From assembly GCA_937946835.1 (NCBI GenBank), contig CALFAV010000032.1, positions 1 to 54,129 of the forward strand: a stretch of 54,129 bases of DNA, in the 5' to 3' direction. Of the stretch, positions 1 to 8,762 are shown piece by piece. The notes beneath the pieces are model-generated. The model was not told the DNA's origin, made no database searches, and was given only the letters and a program-made list of their open reading frames with translations. How positions within the stretch are numbered: position 1 is the first letter of the stretch; each line of letters begins with the position of its first letter. This DNA is from an uncultured Verrucomicrobiae bacterium. Its GTDB lineage: Bacteria > Verrucomicrobiota > Verrucomicrobiia > Limisphaerales > J093. The position numbers and the translations under genes are program-made.

Positions 1-905
1 CCGTTGAGCAGGAACGACAGGTAGTAGATGAGTTTTTCCTTCAGTTCGCGGCGGGGGACGATCGCATCAATCAGGCCGCAGTTGAGCAGGAACTCCGCGG
101 TTTGAAATCCCGGCGGCAACTCGGCCTGGGTGGTGTCCTTGATCACGCGCGGGCCGGCAAAGCCGATCATCGCCCCCGGCTCGGCCAGGATGAGGTCGCC
201 CAGGCTGGCATAACTGGCCATGACCCCGGCGGTGGTCGGGTGGGTGAGCACGCTGATGTAGGGCAGGCGGTGATGGGCATGGTAGGCCAGGGCGGCGGCG
301 GTCTTGGCCATTTGCATGAGGCTGAACATGCCCTCGTACATGCGCGCGCCGCCGCTGGTGGAAATGATCACCACCGGCAGGCCGCGATCGGTGGCGGCCT
401 CGATGAGGCGGGTGATTTTTTCGCCCACCACCGAGCCCATCGAGCCGCCCAGAAACCCGAAATCCATCACCCCCAGCGCGGTGCGCCACGGGCCGATGCG
501 CCCGATGCCGGTGACCACCGCGTCCTTCAGGCCGGTGGCCCTCTGGTACGCCGCCAGTCGTTCCGGGTAGGAGGAAACGCCCGTGAACTGGAGCACGTCC
601 ACGCTGGTCATGTCCGCGTCCATCTCCGCGAAGGAACAGGTCTCGACCAGGGCATTGATGCGCTCGCGCGCGCTGATCGGGAAGTGGTGGCCGCAGTGGC
701 GGCAGACCTTGAGGTTGTCGTCCAGCTCCTTGTCGTAGAGCATCACCCCGCACTTGGGGCACTTGGTCCAGAGGCCCTCGGGGATTTCCCGCTTGCGGGT
801 GCGCACCAGGCTGAGCTTGGGCTTGCGCGGCAGCGGGGCCGGGGGCGGGGGAAACACCGGAATGGCCGTGGTTTCGTTCTTTTTGGGTGGGTTGGGGGGA
901 TTCAT
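1..905 (-). CDS. accD: Acetyl-CoA carboxylase carboxyltransferase beta subunit (3' end beyond window)
   Basis: Beta half of the carboxyltransferase that moves CO2 from biotin to acetyl-CoA to make malonyl-CoA, the first step of fatty acid synthesis, in the cytoplasm with AccA. The N-terminal zinc ribbon is complete: Cys49-x2-Cys52-x15-Cys68-x2-Cys71. It is followed by the crotonase-like carboxyltransferase core with SGGARMYEG and TTAGVMASYASLGD segments. The ATG at 905 gives a proline-rich lead of about 30 residues before the conserved region. About 301 residues are visible and no stop is reached, so the gene runs out of the window. It lies 42 bases after comF and probably belongs to the same transcript, although the functions are unrelated. 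Identity is secure; the exact start is less so. Confidence 0.95.
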   Translation of the reverse strand, partial: MNPPNPPKKNETTAIPVFPPPPAPLPRKPKLSLVRTRKREIPEGLWTKCPKCGVMLYDKELDDNLKVCRHCGHHFPISARERINALVETCSFAEMDADMTSVDVLQFTGVSSYPERLAAYQRATGLKDAVVTGIGRIGPWRTALGVMDFGFLGGSMGSVVGEKITRLIEAATDRGLPVVIISTSGGARMYEGMFSLMQMAKTAAALAYHAHHRLPYISVLTHPTTAGVMASYASLGDLILAEPGAMIGFAGPRVIKDTTQAELPPGFQTAEFLLNCGLIDAIVPRRELKEKLIYYLSFLLN

Positions 906-947
906 GGGGAAAGGGAAAAGCCTGCGCGCGTCCGGCTCAAGCGGGAA

Positions 948-1706
948 TCAAACCCCGCGCGCCACGGTCCACACACAAACCTCCGCCGCCCCGGCGGACC
1001 GCAACGCCCGGGCGCAACTGCTGGTGGTGGCCCCGGTGGTCAGCACATCGTCCACCAGCACCACGCGCGCCCCCTCGCAGCGCACCCCGGGCGCGGGCGC
1101 AAAGGCGCGGCGCATGTTGGCGGCCCGTTCCGTCCGGTCGAGCCGGGTCTGGGTCTGCGTGGGACGCACCCGGCGCACCCAACGGGGCTGCATCGGGATG
1201 TCCGTGGCCCGACTCAGGTGCCGGGCCAGGCGGGCGGCCTGGTTGAACTCGCGTTCGCGTTCCTTGAGCGGATGCAGCGGCACCGGCACGACGGCATCCC
1301 AACGCCCGGCCGCCAGCACCGGTCGCGCGGCCTCCACCAACAGCCCGGCCAGAAACGGCTCGAACCACAGGGCGCGCTGGTACTTGTAGCGGTGGATCAC
1401 CTCCAATACCAACCCGGAGGCCTCCGCCGCGGCGCGCGCGGTGGTGAAGGCAAGGTCTTGATCGCGGCAGTTGCTGCATTCAAACGGGGTCGTTAGCGCC
1501 CCCGGGAAGGGCAACCCGCATCGCTCGCAAAACGGCGGGCGGATGAGCCGCACGCCCTCGGGGCCGCTCCGACAAGCCCCGCACACGTACCCCTCGGTCC
1601 GCCCGGCTCGGGCCTTCCCGCAAATTTGGCATACCGGAGGGTAAAGAAATCCCAGCGCGGCTTCAAGCCACGTTCGCCACAACCCAAATCCCTCCCGCCC
1701 GCTCAT
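948..1706 (-). CDS. comF: ComF family phosphoribosyltransferase-like protein
   Basis: 252 residues, the usual ComF size. Four CxxC pairs in the first 85 residues (CQIC, CGAC, CERC, CSNC) form the zinc-binding N-terminal part. The C-terminal part is a type I phosphoribosyltransferase fold with the PRPP loop VVLVDDVLTTGAT near residues 214-227. ComF proteins are needed for DNA uptake in competent bacteria and have been linked to handling of single-stranded DNA; the enzymatic substrate is unknown. The start was chosen because the ATG overlaps the stop of the upstream CPBP gene as ATGA (1703-1706), which suggests translational coupling. A longer in-frame extension up to 2075 lies antisense-free but inside the CPBP gene in another frame and is not credible. 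Confidence 0.9.
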   Translation of the reverse strand: MSGREGFGLWRTWLEAALGFLYPPVCQICGKARAGRTEGYVCGACRSGPEGVRLIRPPFCERCGLPFPGALTTPFECSNCRDQDLAFTTARAAAEASGLVLEVIHRYKYQRALWFEPFLAGLLVEAARPVLAAGRWDAVVPVPLHPLKEREREFNQAARLARHLSRATDIPMQPRWVRRVRPTQTQTRLDRTERAANMRRAFAPAPGVRCEGARVVLVDDVLTTGATTSSCARALRSAGAAEVCVWTVARGV

Positions 1707-2620
1707 GGCGGTTCTGCGCGGGGCGCCGGGGGCGCGGGCCGGCGCAGCATCCGGGGAAGCAGCGCGGCCGTGATCGCCAGCGCCGGCAGGGTCACCCATC
1801 CGTCGGTGAGTTTGTCGGTCCCCCACCACCCGCTGGCCGGCCCGGCGGCCGCGGGCAGGCTCAGGGCATGGTAGAGCTTGAGGGTGAAGACCCAACCCGC
1901 GTGCAGTCCGGCTGAAAAATACAGACTGCCGCTGCGCGCAAAAGCCCATCCCAGCACCATCCCGGCCAATCCCAGATTCAAAAACCCGGGCAGGACCTGC
2001 TCCCACCGGGCAACCCCGGCCACCATCAGCCCCAGCACGGCAAACCCGGACGCCCAGTCCACCGGCGCCTCCCAACGCACCCGGTTCAAGAAATGCACCG
2101 CGGCGTACACCGCGCTGCTGACCACCAACGCCGTTACGGGATACCCGACCCGGCGCAGCGAGCCCTGGAGCAGTCCCCGAAACAGGGTCTCTTCGATCAC
2201 GGCCACGGCCAGAGCCGACCCGGCGGCAAGAACCACGATGCGGGCCGGTTCAAAGCCGCTCAGCTCCGGTCGCCAGACCCGCGCGCCCACCCCCAGCACC
2301 AGGCCGCCGGTCAATCCCAGCCCCGCAACGCCCAGCACCACCCCCAGCCCGGCGCGCCGGCCGGGATGGGGTTCGCCCGCCCAACCCAACTCCCGCCAGG
2401 TCATGAAGTGGCGTTGTCGCAACAACGGCCAAAGCCCGAGCAACGCCAGCCCCAGCAGTGCGCGGTTCACGTACCGATGAAACGGCTGCTCGGCCAGGGG
2501 ACGAACGGCCGGGGTTTGGGCCGCCACGAGCTGCACGGCTTGATACAAACCGGGAGCGAGCAAAGCACCGCCCCCCACGACCACGGCCAGGTAAACCAGC
2601 CACGCCGTTATCACGCGCAT
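1703..2620 (-). CDS. CPBP family intramembrane (CAAX-like) protease
   Basis: 305 residues with about eight hydrophobic segments, so an inner membrane protein. The CPBP/Abi family signature is present: EETLFR with the paired glutamates at residues 143-144, a histidine in AVHFL, and a third motif with HAGW near residue 260. These residues build the glutamate/histidine active site of this protease family. Substrates of bacterial members are mostly unknown. The ATG at 2620 is preferred over upstream in-frame codons because the first transmembrane helix begins directly after it, and because a TTGGCG-17-TAAGCT promoter ends 7 bases upstream. It is the first gene of a minus-strand unit with comF (ATGA overlap) and accD. 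Confidence 0.85.
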   Translation of the reverse strand: MRVITAWLVYLAVVVGGGALLAPGLYQAVQLVAAQTPAVRPLAEQPFHRYVNRALLGLALLGLWPLLRQRHFMTWRELGWAGEPHPGRRAGLGVVLGVAGLGLTGGLVLGVGARVWRPELSGFEPARIVVLAAGSALAVAVIEETLFRGLLQGSLRRVGYPVTALVVSSAVYAAVHFLNRVRWEAPVDWASGFAVLGLMVAGVARWEQVLPGFLNLGLAGMVLGWAFARSGSLYFSAGLHAGWVFTLKLYHALSLPAAAGPASGWWGTDKLTDGWVTLPALAITAALLPRMLRRPAPPAPRAEPP

Positions 2621-2627
2621 GAGGCCA

Positions 2628-2656
2628 AGCTTAGGTCCGAGCGGCTGGCGCGCCAA
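2628..2656 (-). promoter_or_regulatory. Predicted sigma70-type promoter of the CPBP-comF-accD unit
   Basis: Reading the minus strand, TTGGCG (2656-2651) is followed by 17 bases and TAAGCT (2633-2628), then 7 bases to the ATG. Same geometry as many other units here. Predicted by eye only. Confidence 0.5.
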
Positions 2657-2769
2657 GCCGCCGGCTGTTCCGGGTGTCCCCGCCGGCCGGACGGGGGAAG
2701 CGCTTTGCCGGCCGAACGGCACCCCCCCGCGCGCCGCGCCCGCGGCCCGGCCCGGGCCACACCGCGTAC

Positions 2770-2799
2770 TTGCCCGGGGCCGTCGCGACGGGGCATCCT
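2770..2799 (+). promoter_or_regulatory. Predicted promoter of the YdjC-like gene
   Basis: TTGCCC (2770-2775), 18 bases, CATCCT (2794-2799), then 6 bases to the ATG at 2806. The -10 hexamer is weak, but the spacing to the start codon matches the window-wide pattern. Confidence 0.35.
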
Positions 2800-2805
2800 G
2801 CGCTC

Positions 2806-3783
2806 ATGCATGGTCTTCTGATCGCCCTGGTCGGGATTTTGTTGCTCGGGCTCCCGGCGCTTCGGGCCGGCGAAAGCCGCACCCTGGCCGAGCGCCTGGG
2901 TTACAAACCCACCGACCGACTCCTCATCATCAACGGCGATGACGCCGGCATGTGCCACGCCGCCAACGCCGGCACCCTCGAGTGTCTCGAGCAGGGCCTG
3001 ATGACCTCCGCCACGATGATGGTGCCCTGCCCGTGGTTTCCCGCCCTGGCCGATTACGCGCGCCAACACCCGCACCTGGACTTCGGCGTGCATCTCACCC
3101 ACACCGCGGAGTGGAAATTCTACCGCTGGGGGCCTGTGGCCCCGCGCGACCAGGTGCCGGGGCTGGTGGACCCGGATGGCTACCTTTGGCGCTCGGTCCC
3201 GGAAGTGTACGCCCACGCCAGTCCCGAGGAGGCGCTCCTGGAGGGCCGCGCCCAAATCCGCAAGGCCCTTGCCGCCGGCGTGGACGTGACGCACCTGGAC
3301 TCGCACATGGGCACGCTCCAACTGGACCCGCGCTTCCTCGAGGTGTACCGGCAACTGGCCGTCGAGTTTGACCTGCCGGTGCGCATGGCCTCCCAGGCCA
3401 CGCTCGAAAAATTCGGCCAGCCCGGCCTGCGCGCCCGCTTCGCCCGGGACGGCCTGGTCTTCCCGGACGATTTCATCTACGAGGAACTCCGGGACGAGCC
3501 GGCAGACGTGAAAGGCTTCTGGCTGCGGGTGGTCCAAAACCTCAAGCCCGGCGTGACCGAGTTGTACATCCACGCCGCCAAGCCCACCGAGGAACTGCGC
3601 GCCATCACCGGCAGTTGGAAAACCCGCGGCGAGGAGTACCGGGTGTTCACCCACGATGCCGACCTGCGTCGGGCCCTGGCCGAGCGGGGGATCATTCGCA
3701 TCGGCTACCGCCCGCTGCGCGACCTCCAGCGCGCCGAGCGCCGGGCCGCGCGCCCGGCGGCCGCCAACGGGCAGTCGCCATGA
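2806..3783 (+). CDS. Secreted YdjC/ChbG family carbohydrate deacetylase-like protein
   Basis: 325 residues. A Sec signal peptide covers the first 20 or so residues (hydrophobic LLIALVGILLLGLPAL). The mature part is a YdjC-like fold: INGDDAGMCHAAN near residue 45 supplies the metal-binding aspartates, GVHLTH and THLDSHMGT (about residue 162) supply histidines, and the C-terminal IHAAKPTEELR is family-typical. Known relatives (ChbG) deacetylate chito-oligosaccharides, but this subgroup is secreted and its substrate is unknown. The ATG at 2806 sits directly before the signal peptide and 6 bases after a promoter-like hexamer. It overlaps the next gene by ATGA. Confidence 0.8.
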   Translation: MHGLLIALVGILLLGLPALRAGESRTLAERLGYKPTDRLLIINGDDAGMCHAANAGTLECLEQGLMTSATMMVPCPWFPALADYARQHPHLDFGVHLTHTAEWKFYRWGPVAPRDQVPGLVDPDGYLWRSVPEVYAHASPEEALLEGRAQIRKALAAGVDVTHLDSHMGTLQLDPRFLEVYRQLAVEFDLPVRMASQATLEKFGQPGLRARFARDGLVFPDDFIYEELRDEPADVKGFWLRVVQNLKPGVTELYIHAAKPTEELRAITGSWKTRGEEYRVFTHDADLRRALAERGIIRIGYRPLRDLQRAERRAARPAAANGQSP

Positions 3784-4364
3784 GCCCGGTTCCACCGGGC
3801 AAGGGGGGCGGGGAAAAGCCCTTCGGTTCAGGCCCGCGGTCCGCCCCCCGTGAAGCGGAGCGGCCGGGGGGCCCATCTGCCGCGGCTTCCGCCCAACCGC
3901 CGCCCGCGTCCGGCACGGCGACTGATCCGTCCGGGCACGCATCGGTTTCGCCCCCCGCGCCCACTCCGGCGTTGCCGGTCTCCGGGGCCGGGGCCACCGG
4001 CCGGGAATTCAAACGCCGGCTCCGCGGCGGGTTGCTGGGCGCCCTCGGCTTTTTGCTGTCTCCGCTCTCGTGGTGGAACGACCTGTTCATCAATGTGCCC
4101 CTGGCCCTGGGGTTTGCCTGGCTGGTGGCGCTGCTCTGGCCCGCCGCCTTCGAGGCCGCCTTCATTGCCGGCTACTGGCTGACCAACGTGCTGGGGCTGG
4201 TGCTCCTGACCCGCGGGGCGAAGGAGCTGCTGGCCGGCCGGCCCTCCCCCTACTCGCGCCGGGAGCTGCTCAAGGACCTGCTGGTGGCCGCGGCCTACAC
4301 GGCCCTGATCGTGCTCCTGGTCAAGCTCCGGGTGCTTCAGCCGCTTCAGGACTACGGCCGGTAA
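3780..4364 (+). CDS. Small membrane protein with proline-rich N-terminus, function unknown
   Basis: 194 residues. Residues 1-72 are rich in Pro, Gly, Ala and Ser and look disordered. Residues 78-190 hold about three hydrophobic stretches (GALGFLLSPL, LALGFAWLVALLW, AAYTALIVLLVKL), so it is probably an inner membrane protein with the tail in the cytoplasm or periplasm. The start codon overlaps the upstream YdjC-like stop as ATGA, which fixes the start and argues for co-translation. I do not recognise a family. The coupling suggests a role linked to the deacetylase-like protein, but nothing in the sequence shows which. Confidence 0.7.
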   Translation: MSPVPPGKGGGEKPFGSGPRSAPREAERPGGPSAAASAQPPPASGTATDPSGHASVSPPAPTPALPVSGAGATGREFKRRLRGGLLGALGFLLSPLSWWNDLFINVPLALGFAWLVALLWPAAFEAAFIAGYWLTNVLGLVLLTRGAKELLAGRPSPYSRRELLKDLLVAAAYTALIVLLVKLRVLQPLQDYGR

Positions 4365-4433
4365 GCGGGCCCGTTCCCGCGGATGTCGGGGATCGGGGGA
4401 AAGCCGGCCGGCGGCTCAGTGGCGCCGCGCCCT

Positions 4434-5642
4434 TCAAAAATCGAACAGGTACACGCGGAAGCCCAGGTTGAACTGAAAGGCGGAGAAATCGCCGGTGCCG
4501 TCGAGCCGGCCGTCAATCTTGATGGCGTGGTCCCAGGTGTAGAGCCAGCGGGCGTCGGCGTTCAGGGAGAAGTTGCGGACCACAAAATACTCGACGCCGG
4601 CTCCGGCCCCGAAGGCCGGATAGATGTCCTTCGATTTCACCCGCAGCCCCGCCCCGGGCGGCTTGGTGTCGTTGAACTCCGCATAGGTGATGCCCGCGCC
4701 GGCCATGAGGTAGGGCACCCATTTGCCCCGGCCCAGCGGGTGACGCAGCCGCAGGTGCGCGAGCACCGCGCCCATGCCGTACTCGCCAAAGGTGCCGAGT
4801 CCGCTCAGGCGCAGGCTGGGCTCGAGGCTGTCGGCGGTCAGCTCCACGCCCCAGTGCTCGCCGAAGTCCGCGCCCAGCGCCAGGCCGCCGGTCTGGTTGA
4901 CCTGCCCCTTGGCCGACGGCTCGGCGGTCCACGACACCCCGGAGGTCCAGTCGGTGTCCGTCATCACAAACCCGCCCACGCGCCAGCCGAAGTAAAAGCG
5001 GTTGGGCCAGCGCGACTCTTCCCGGGGCAGCGGGCGCGGGGAGTTCTCATCGAAGTACACCCGCAGCCCGAAGGTGAACATGGCCGCCGACACATCCACG
5101 TCGTAGGTCACGCCCTCCACGCGGCCCTCGATCGGGGCAACCCACAGGTACTTGCCCTCGATGCCGAAGGTCACGTTGTCGGCGATGAAGTACTCCAGCC
5201 CCACGCCCACCCCCCCGGCGAAGGTCAGGCCCTCGATGTCCACCTCCTTGCCAAACGCCGGGGGCTTGCGGTCGTTGATCTGCAGGAAGGACGGGCCGAT
5301 GCCCGCCAGCACGTAAGGCACCAGCCGGTCGCCCAACAGCGGGTAACGCAGGCGCACATACGGCACCAGGTTCCACGCCGAGAGCTCCCCCAGGGTGCCG
5401 ATCGGCTCGCGGCGCTCGTCCTGCTCGTAAAAGTCCAGCGTCAACTCCGCCCCCAGGTGCCGGTTGAAATTGGCCCCCAGGCTGAAGGACCAGTGGTCGT
5501 CCACGCCCCAGAGCGGCTCGACGTCCCCGCTGTGGAACCGCAGGTAGGGACGGAACCGGTCGGCGTCTTCGGCCCGTGCGGTGAACCCAACGACCCACAG
5601 GGACGCAAAAAAAGCGAGCGGAAGACAGCGCGGAGCCTTCAT
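4434..5642 (-). CDS. Outer membrane protein made of two tandem beta-barrel domains
   Basis: 402 residues with a cleavable signal peptide (CLPLAFFASLWVVGFTARA). Two homologous halves follow, about residues 25-200 and 215-402. Each has alternating amphipathic strands typical of an 8-stranded OmpA/OmpW-like barrel, and the same landmarks recur: WGVDDHWSFSLGANF against GALALGADFGEHW-like, LVPYVLAGIGPSFLQINDRKPP against WVPYLMAGAGITYAEFNDTKPP, GVGLEYFIADNVTF against GAGVEYFVVRNFSL, and final GLRVYFDE against GFRVYLFDF, which ends in Phe as outer membrane proteins do. The role could be structural or a narrow porin. It is divergent from aroB across 274 bases. Confidence 0.8.
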   Translation of the reverse strand: MKAPRCLPLAFFASLWVVGFTARAEDADRFRPYLRFHSGDVEPLWGVDDHWSFSLGANFNRHLGAELTLDFYEQDERREPIGTLGELSAWNLVPYVRLRYPLLGDRLVPYVLAGIGPSFLQINDRKPPAFGKEVDIEGLTFAGGVGVGLEYFIADNVTFGIEGKYLWVAPIEGRVEGVTYDVDVSAAMFTFGLRVYFDENSPRPLPREESRWPNRFYFGWRVGGFVMTDTDWTSGVSWTAEPSAKGQVNQTGGLALGADFGEHWGVELTADSLEPSLRLSGLGTFGEYGMGAVLAHLRLRHPLGRGKWVPYLMAGAGITYAEFNDTKPPGAGLRVKSKDIYPAFGAGAGVEYFVVRNFSLNADARWLYTWDHAIKIDGRLDGTGDFSAFQFNLGFRVYLFDF

Positions 5643-5881
5643 GGCGGTGCTCGATAACTGAACCAATTCCCTCGCCGCCGGCGCAACCCGACCGCGGGCG
5701 GGCCGGCGGCCGGAGAACGCAATCGCCCGCGGCGAACGGCCGGCAAACTGCAAGCAACCCCCGCCCTTTGACAAGCCCGAACTGGTTTTGCTAATCCCGG
5801 GGAAGGCGCGGCCGGGCCGAATTGCGGGCGCAACCGCGGTGGCCCGACGGGCGCGCCCGGTTTTCCCCGGGTCGCCAGTCT

Positions 5882-5910
5882 TTGACACCTGGGTGCAAAT
5901 CCCCGAGACT
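5882..5910 (+). promoter_or_regulatory. Predicted aroB promoter giving a leaderless mRNA
   Basis: A perfect TTGACA (5882-5887), 17 bases, GAGACT (5905-5910), then 6 bases to the aroB ATG at 5917. A second TTGACA at 5768-5773 with GCTAAT at 5790-5795 could give a longer leader. Confidence 0.5.
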
Positions 5911-5916
5911 CGAATC

Positions 5917-6999
5917 ATGCGGACCGTAAAGGTACCTCTGGGCGAACGCAGTTATTCGATTGTGATCGGCCGCCGGGTGGCGGACCGGCTGGGGCGGGCG
6001 TGCGTGAAACTGGGCTTCGCGCCGCGCTGCGCGGTCATCACCGACTCCCAGGTCGGCCCGCGGCATTCCCCGCGGGTGCTGGAGAGTTTGCGCCGGGCCG
6101 GGTTCGATCCGATCCTGCTGACCATCCCGGCGGGTGAGCCTTCCAAAAACCTCGGCCAGGTCGAGGCGTTGTACCTGGCTCTGGCCCAGCATCAGCTCGA
6201 ACGCCGGTCGTTCGTGGTGGCGCTGGGCGGGGGGGTGGTGGGGGACGTGGCCGGATTTGTGGCCGGCACCTACCTGCGCGGCATCGGCCTGGTCCAACTG
6301 CCCACCACCCTGCTGGCCCAGGTGGACAGCTCGGTGGGCGGTAAAACCGGCGTGAACCTGCCCGCCGGCAAAAACCTCGTCGGCGTCTTCCACCAGCCGC
6401 GCCTGGTGCTCTGCGACCTGGCCACGCTGGACACCCTGCCCGAACGCGAGTTCCGCGCCGGCGTGGCCGAGGTGATCAAGTACGGCATCATCCGCGACGC
6501 GGCGTTTTTCACCCAGATCGAGACCGACCTCGAGCGCCTGCTGGGCCGGGAAGAGGCCGCGCTGGGGGCGTTTGTGGCCCGCTCCTGCGAGATCAAGGCC
6601 GAAGTGGTGGCCCGGGACGAAACCGAGTCCGGCCTGCGGGCCATCCTCAACTTCGGCCACACCATCGGTCACGCGCTCGAGGCCATCAGCAACTACGAGC
6701 AGTACCTGCACGGCGAGGCCATCGCCATCGGCCAGGTGGCCGCCGCGCGGCTCTCGGCCCGGCTGGCCGGGCTGCCCGAGGCGGACGTCGAGCGCATCCG
6801 CACCCTGTTCGACCGCGCCGGCCTGCCCACCGAAGTGCGCCTCGCGCCCGAGCAGAAGAAAAAGCTCCTCAAGGCGATGCAGCTCGACAAAAAGGCCAGC
6901 GGCGGCCGGGTCAAGTTCGTGCTCGCCGAGGCCATCGGCCGGGTGCGCTGGGGTGTGCCGGTGCCGGAAAAAGCCGTGCTCGAGGCGCTCGCGGCCTGA
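5917..6999 (+). CDS. aroB: 3-dehydroquinate synthase
   Basis: 360 residues, the normal length. Converts DAHP to 3-dehydroquinate in the second step of the shikimate pathway, using NAD and a divalent metal. The NAD-binding GGGVVGDVAGFVAGTYLRG, the PTTLLAQVDSSVGGKTGVN block and the metal-site NFGHTIGHALE histidines are all present. The ATG at 5917 gives the canonical N-terminus with no extension. The next gene begins 9 bases after the stop, so the two are likely co-transcribed. No other shikimate genes are in the window. Confidence 0.97.
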   Translation: MRTVKVPLGERSYSIVIGRRVADRLGRACVKLGFAPRCAVITDSQVGPRHSPRVLESLRRAGFDPILLTIPAGEPSKNLGQVEALYLALAQHQLERRSFVVALGGGVVGDVAGFVAGTYLRGIGLVQLPTTLLAQVDSSVGGKTGVNLPAGKNLVGVFHQPRLVLCDLATLDTLPEREFRAGVAEVIKYGIIRDAAFFTQIETDLERLLGREEAALGAFVARSCEIKAEVVARDETESGLRAILNFGHTIGHALEAISNYEQYLHGEAIAIGQVAAARLSARLAGLPEADVERIRTLFDRAGLPTEVRLAPEQKKKLLKAMQLDKKASGGRVKFVLAEAIGRVRWGVPVPEKAVLEALAA

Positions 7000-7008
7000 T
7001 CCCCGCGC

Positions 7009-7671
7009 ATGGCCGTCAGTGAAACCATCGTTCGCGAGTGCTTCGAACGGCACGGCTTCCTGGTGCGCCAGTGCCGCAAGCACGTGACCCCGGGCGCCCG
7101 GGACGAGGAGGACATTGACTTCCTGGTGCTCAATCCCCGACCCGAGCCCGCCCCGGGGCCCCTGCCCTTTGTGCTCGAGCCCGCGGACCTGCGCCGCCTG
7201 AGCCGCGCGGTGGTGGTGGTGCGCGGCTGGCACACCGAGACCTTCAGCCCCGCGCGCCTGACCGGCACCCCCGAGTTTTTCCGCTTTGTCGAACCGGAGC
7301 GGCTTCAACAGGCCCTGCACGCCTTCGGCCCGGGCCCGCCCCCCGCCAAAATCCTGGTCCTGCCCGGGCTGCCCCACACCCCGGTGCTGCGGCGCCAGAG
7401 CATCGCCCTGTTGCGGGAGCGCGGGGTGGACGCGGTGCTGCCCTTTCGCGCGCTGTTGGCCGACCTCATCGAACACGTCGAGTCCAACCGCAACTACCAG
7501 AAGTCCGACCTGCTCCAAACCCTGCGCCTGCTCAAACACTACGAGTTCCTCCCTGCCCCCCAGTTGGACCTGTTCCGGCCGCCCCGGCGACGCCGCCCGG
7601 CGCGGCGGCGGGCGCAACCGGTGTCCGATTCGTCGAACGGGGCGGCCGGACCGCTCCCGGCCGGCACTTGA
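7009..7671 (+). CDS. Conserved-looking protein of unknown function
   Basis: 220 residues, cytoplasmic by appearance, directly after aroB with a 9-base gap. Residues 1-45 contain FERHGFLVRQCRKHV and DEEDIDFLVLNP, which look a little like the start of a restriction-endonuclease-like fold, but a full catalytic set is not visible. The middle part has alternating strand/helix segments (RAVVVVRGWHTETF, KILVLPGLPHTPVLRRQ, NRNYQKSDLLQTLRLLKHYEFL). The last 35 residues are Arg/Pro rich (PPRRRRPARRRAQP). I do not recognise the family. Linkage to aroB suggests common transcription only. Confidence 0.65.
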   Translation: MAVSETIVRECFERHGFLVRQCRKHVTPGARDEEDIDFLVLNPRPEPAPGPLPFVLEPADLRRLSRAVVVVRGWHTETFSPARLTGTPEFFRFVEPERLQQALHAFGPGPPPAKILVLPGLPHTPVLRRQSIALLRERGVDAVLPFRALLADLIEHVESNRNYQKSDLLQTLRLLKHYEFLPAPQLDLFRPPRRRRPARRRAQPVSDSSNGAAGPLPAGT

Positions 7672-7696
7672 CGGGGCGGGCCGGCGGGCGTGTGAT
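7668..7696 (+). promoter_or_regulatory. Predicted promoter of the secreted protein at 7703
   Basis: TTGACG (7668-7673), 17 bases, TGTGAT (7691-7696), 6 bases to ATG 7703. The -35 box overlaps the stop codon of the preceding gene. Confidence 0.4.
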
Positions 7697-7702
7697 GCGG
7701 CC

Positions 7703-8707
7703 ATGACGCTCGGTTTTCGCCCGTGGGCCCGCGGTCTGCTGGGGGCGCTGAGTCTGGCCGGAGTCGCGTCCCGGGCCGGCGAAGTGGCCTGGGTGTCGGT
7801 CTTCAAAGCCGCCTGGTACGTCCAGGACCGGGAGGCCGAGCCGGAGTTGCTGCCGCAGGCGGAGAACCCCTTTGACCTGCTGGCCCGTGCGCAACTCAGC
7901 CCGGAGTTTTTGGCCGACCCGGACAACCTCCTGTTCATCTCGGGCATGAGCCTGCGCGCGCCGACCCAGACCTACGCGATGAACTTCGACCCCGCCGGCG
8001 GCCTGTTCTGGTTCTACGCGGGCGCGGTCACCGCCCAGGCGCTGAACCTGCGTCACCCGCCGGGCAATTACCGCTTCACCCTGCACAGCCTGATTTCGGG
8101 CGACGTCCACTTCACCGTGCCCCTGGCCGCGGACGACTACCCGCCCGCGCCGCGCCTGCTGAACTTCACCGCGGCCCGGGCCATTGACCCCGCGCAGGAT
8201 TTCCCCCTCCGTTGGAATGAATTCACCGGCGCCGGCGGCCGTGAAATCCGGATCGAAATCGCCCGCGCGGACACCGCCGACGTGGTCCTGGCCGAAGGAC
8301 CGCTCTCGGGCGACCTCACCACGCTGCGGATCCCGGCCCACACCCTGGAACCGGACACCGGGTACCTGGCCACGCTGACCTTCATCCGTTACACGACGCA
8401 ATGGCTCGACACGGACCCGCAGGTGCTCGCGGGCTTTGAGGCCACCACCCAGTTCCCGCTGCGCACCGGCCCGGCCGGCGGCTCCCCGCCCCCGCGCTTC
8501 ACCGGCTGGCGACGCCTGCCCGGCGGCAACCTGGAGCTGACGCTCGACCACCCGCCGGGCGCCACCCTCACCTTGCTCGGCTCGGAAACCCCGAGCGGGC
8601 CGTGGCAGGAACTGGAAACCCGCCCCACCACCGGAACCACCACCACCTTTGTCGTGCCGGCCGCGCAACTGGGCGACCGCCGCTTCTTCCGCGCCCGCGC
8701 GAGCTAA
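7703..8707 (+). CDS. Secreted protein with C-terminal verrucomicrobial sorting-like module
   Basis: 334 residues. A weak signal peptide ends near GVASRAGE. The body is beta-rich with no catalytic motif that I recognise; residues 150-245 read like a fibronectin/Ig-type sandwich (LRWNEFTGAGGREIRIEI). The final 55 residues (TLTLLGSETPSGPWQEL ... RRFFRARAS) follow the short module that closes many secreted proteins of this phylum, with a Ser-x-x-x-x-x-Trp and an FxRARA end. The same module appears inside the 26047 protein. Function unknown; export is the safest statement. Confidence 0.65.
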   Translation: MTLGFRPWARGLLGALSLAGVASRAGEVAWVSVFKAAWYVQDREAEPELLPQAENPFDLLARAQLSPEFLADPDNLLFISGMSLRAPTQTYAMNFDPAGGLFWFYAGAVTAQALNLRHPPGNYRFTLHSLISGDVHFTVPLAADDYPPAPRLLNFTAARAIDPAQDFPLRWNEFTGAGGREIRIEIARADTADVVLAEGPLSGDLTTLRIPAHTLEPDTGYLATLTFIRYTTQWLDTDPQVLAGFEATTQFPLRTGPAGGSPPPRFTGWRRLPGGNLELTLDHPPGATLTLLGSETPSGPWQELETRPTTGTTTTFVVPAAQLGDRRFFRARAS

Positions 8708-8762
8708 ACCAAACCGCGTGGGAAACGGCCCGCCCGGTCCGGGCTTCGAGCCACCATAAAAG

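Noticed and set aside
5768..5795. TTGACA-16-GCTAAT upstream of aroB
   Set aside because: A plausible promoter, but the TTGACA at 5882 has the better fit to the start-proximal arrangement of the window; kept only as a possible second promoter.
5791..7947. A 718-codon open frame on the minus strand across aroB
   Set aside because: It is antisense to aroB and its neighbour, both of which have clear family motifs. Long antisense frames are expected at this GC content, and the translation is rich in Gly, Arg, Ala and His with no family pattern.
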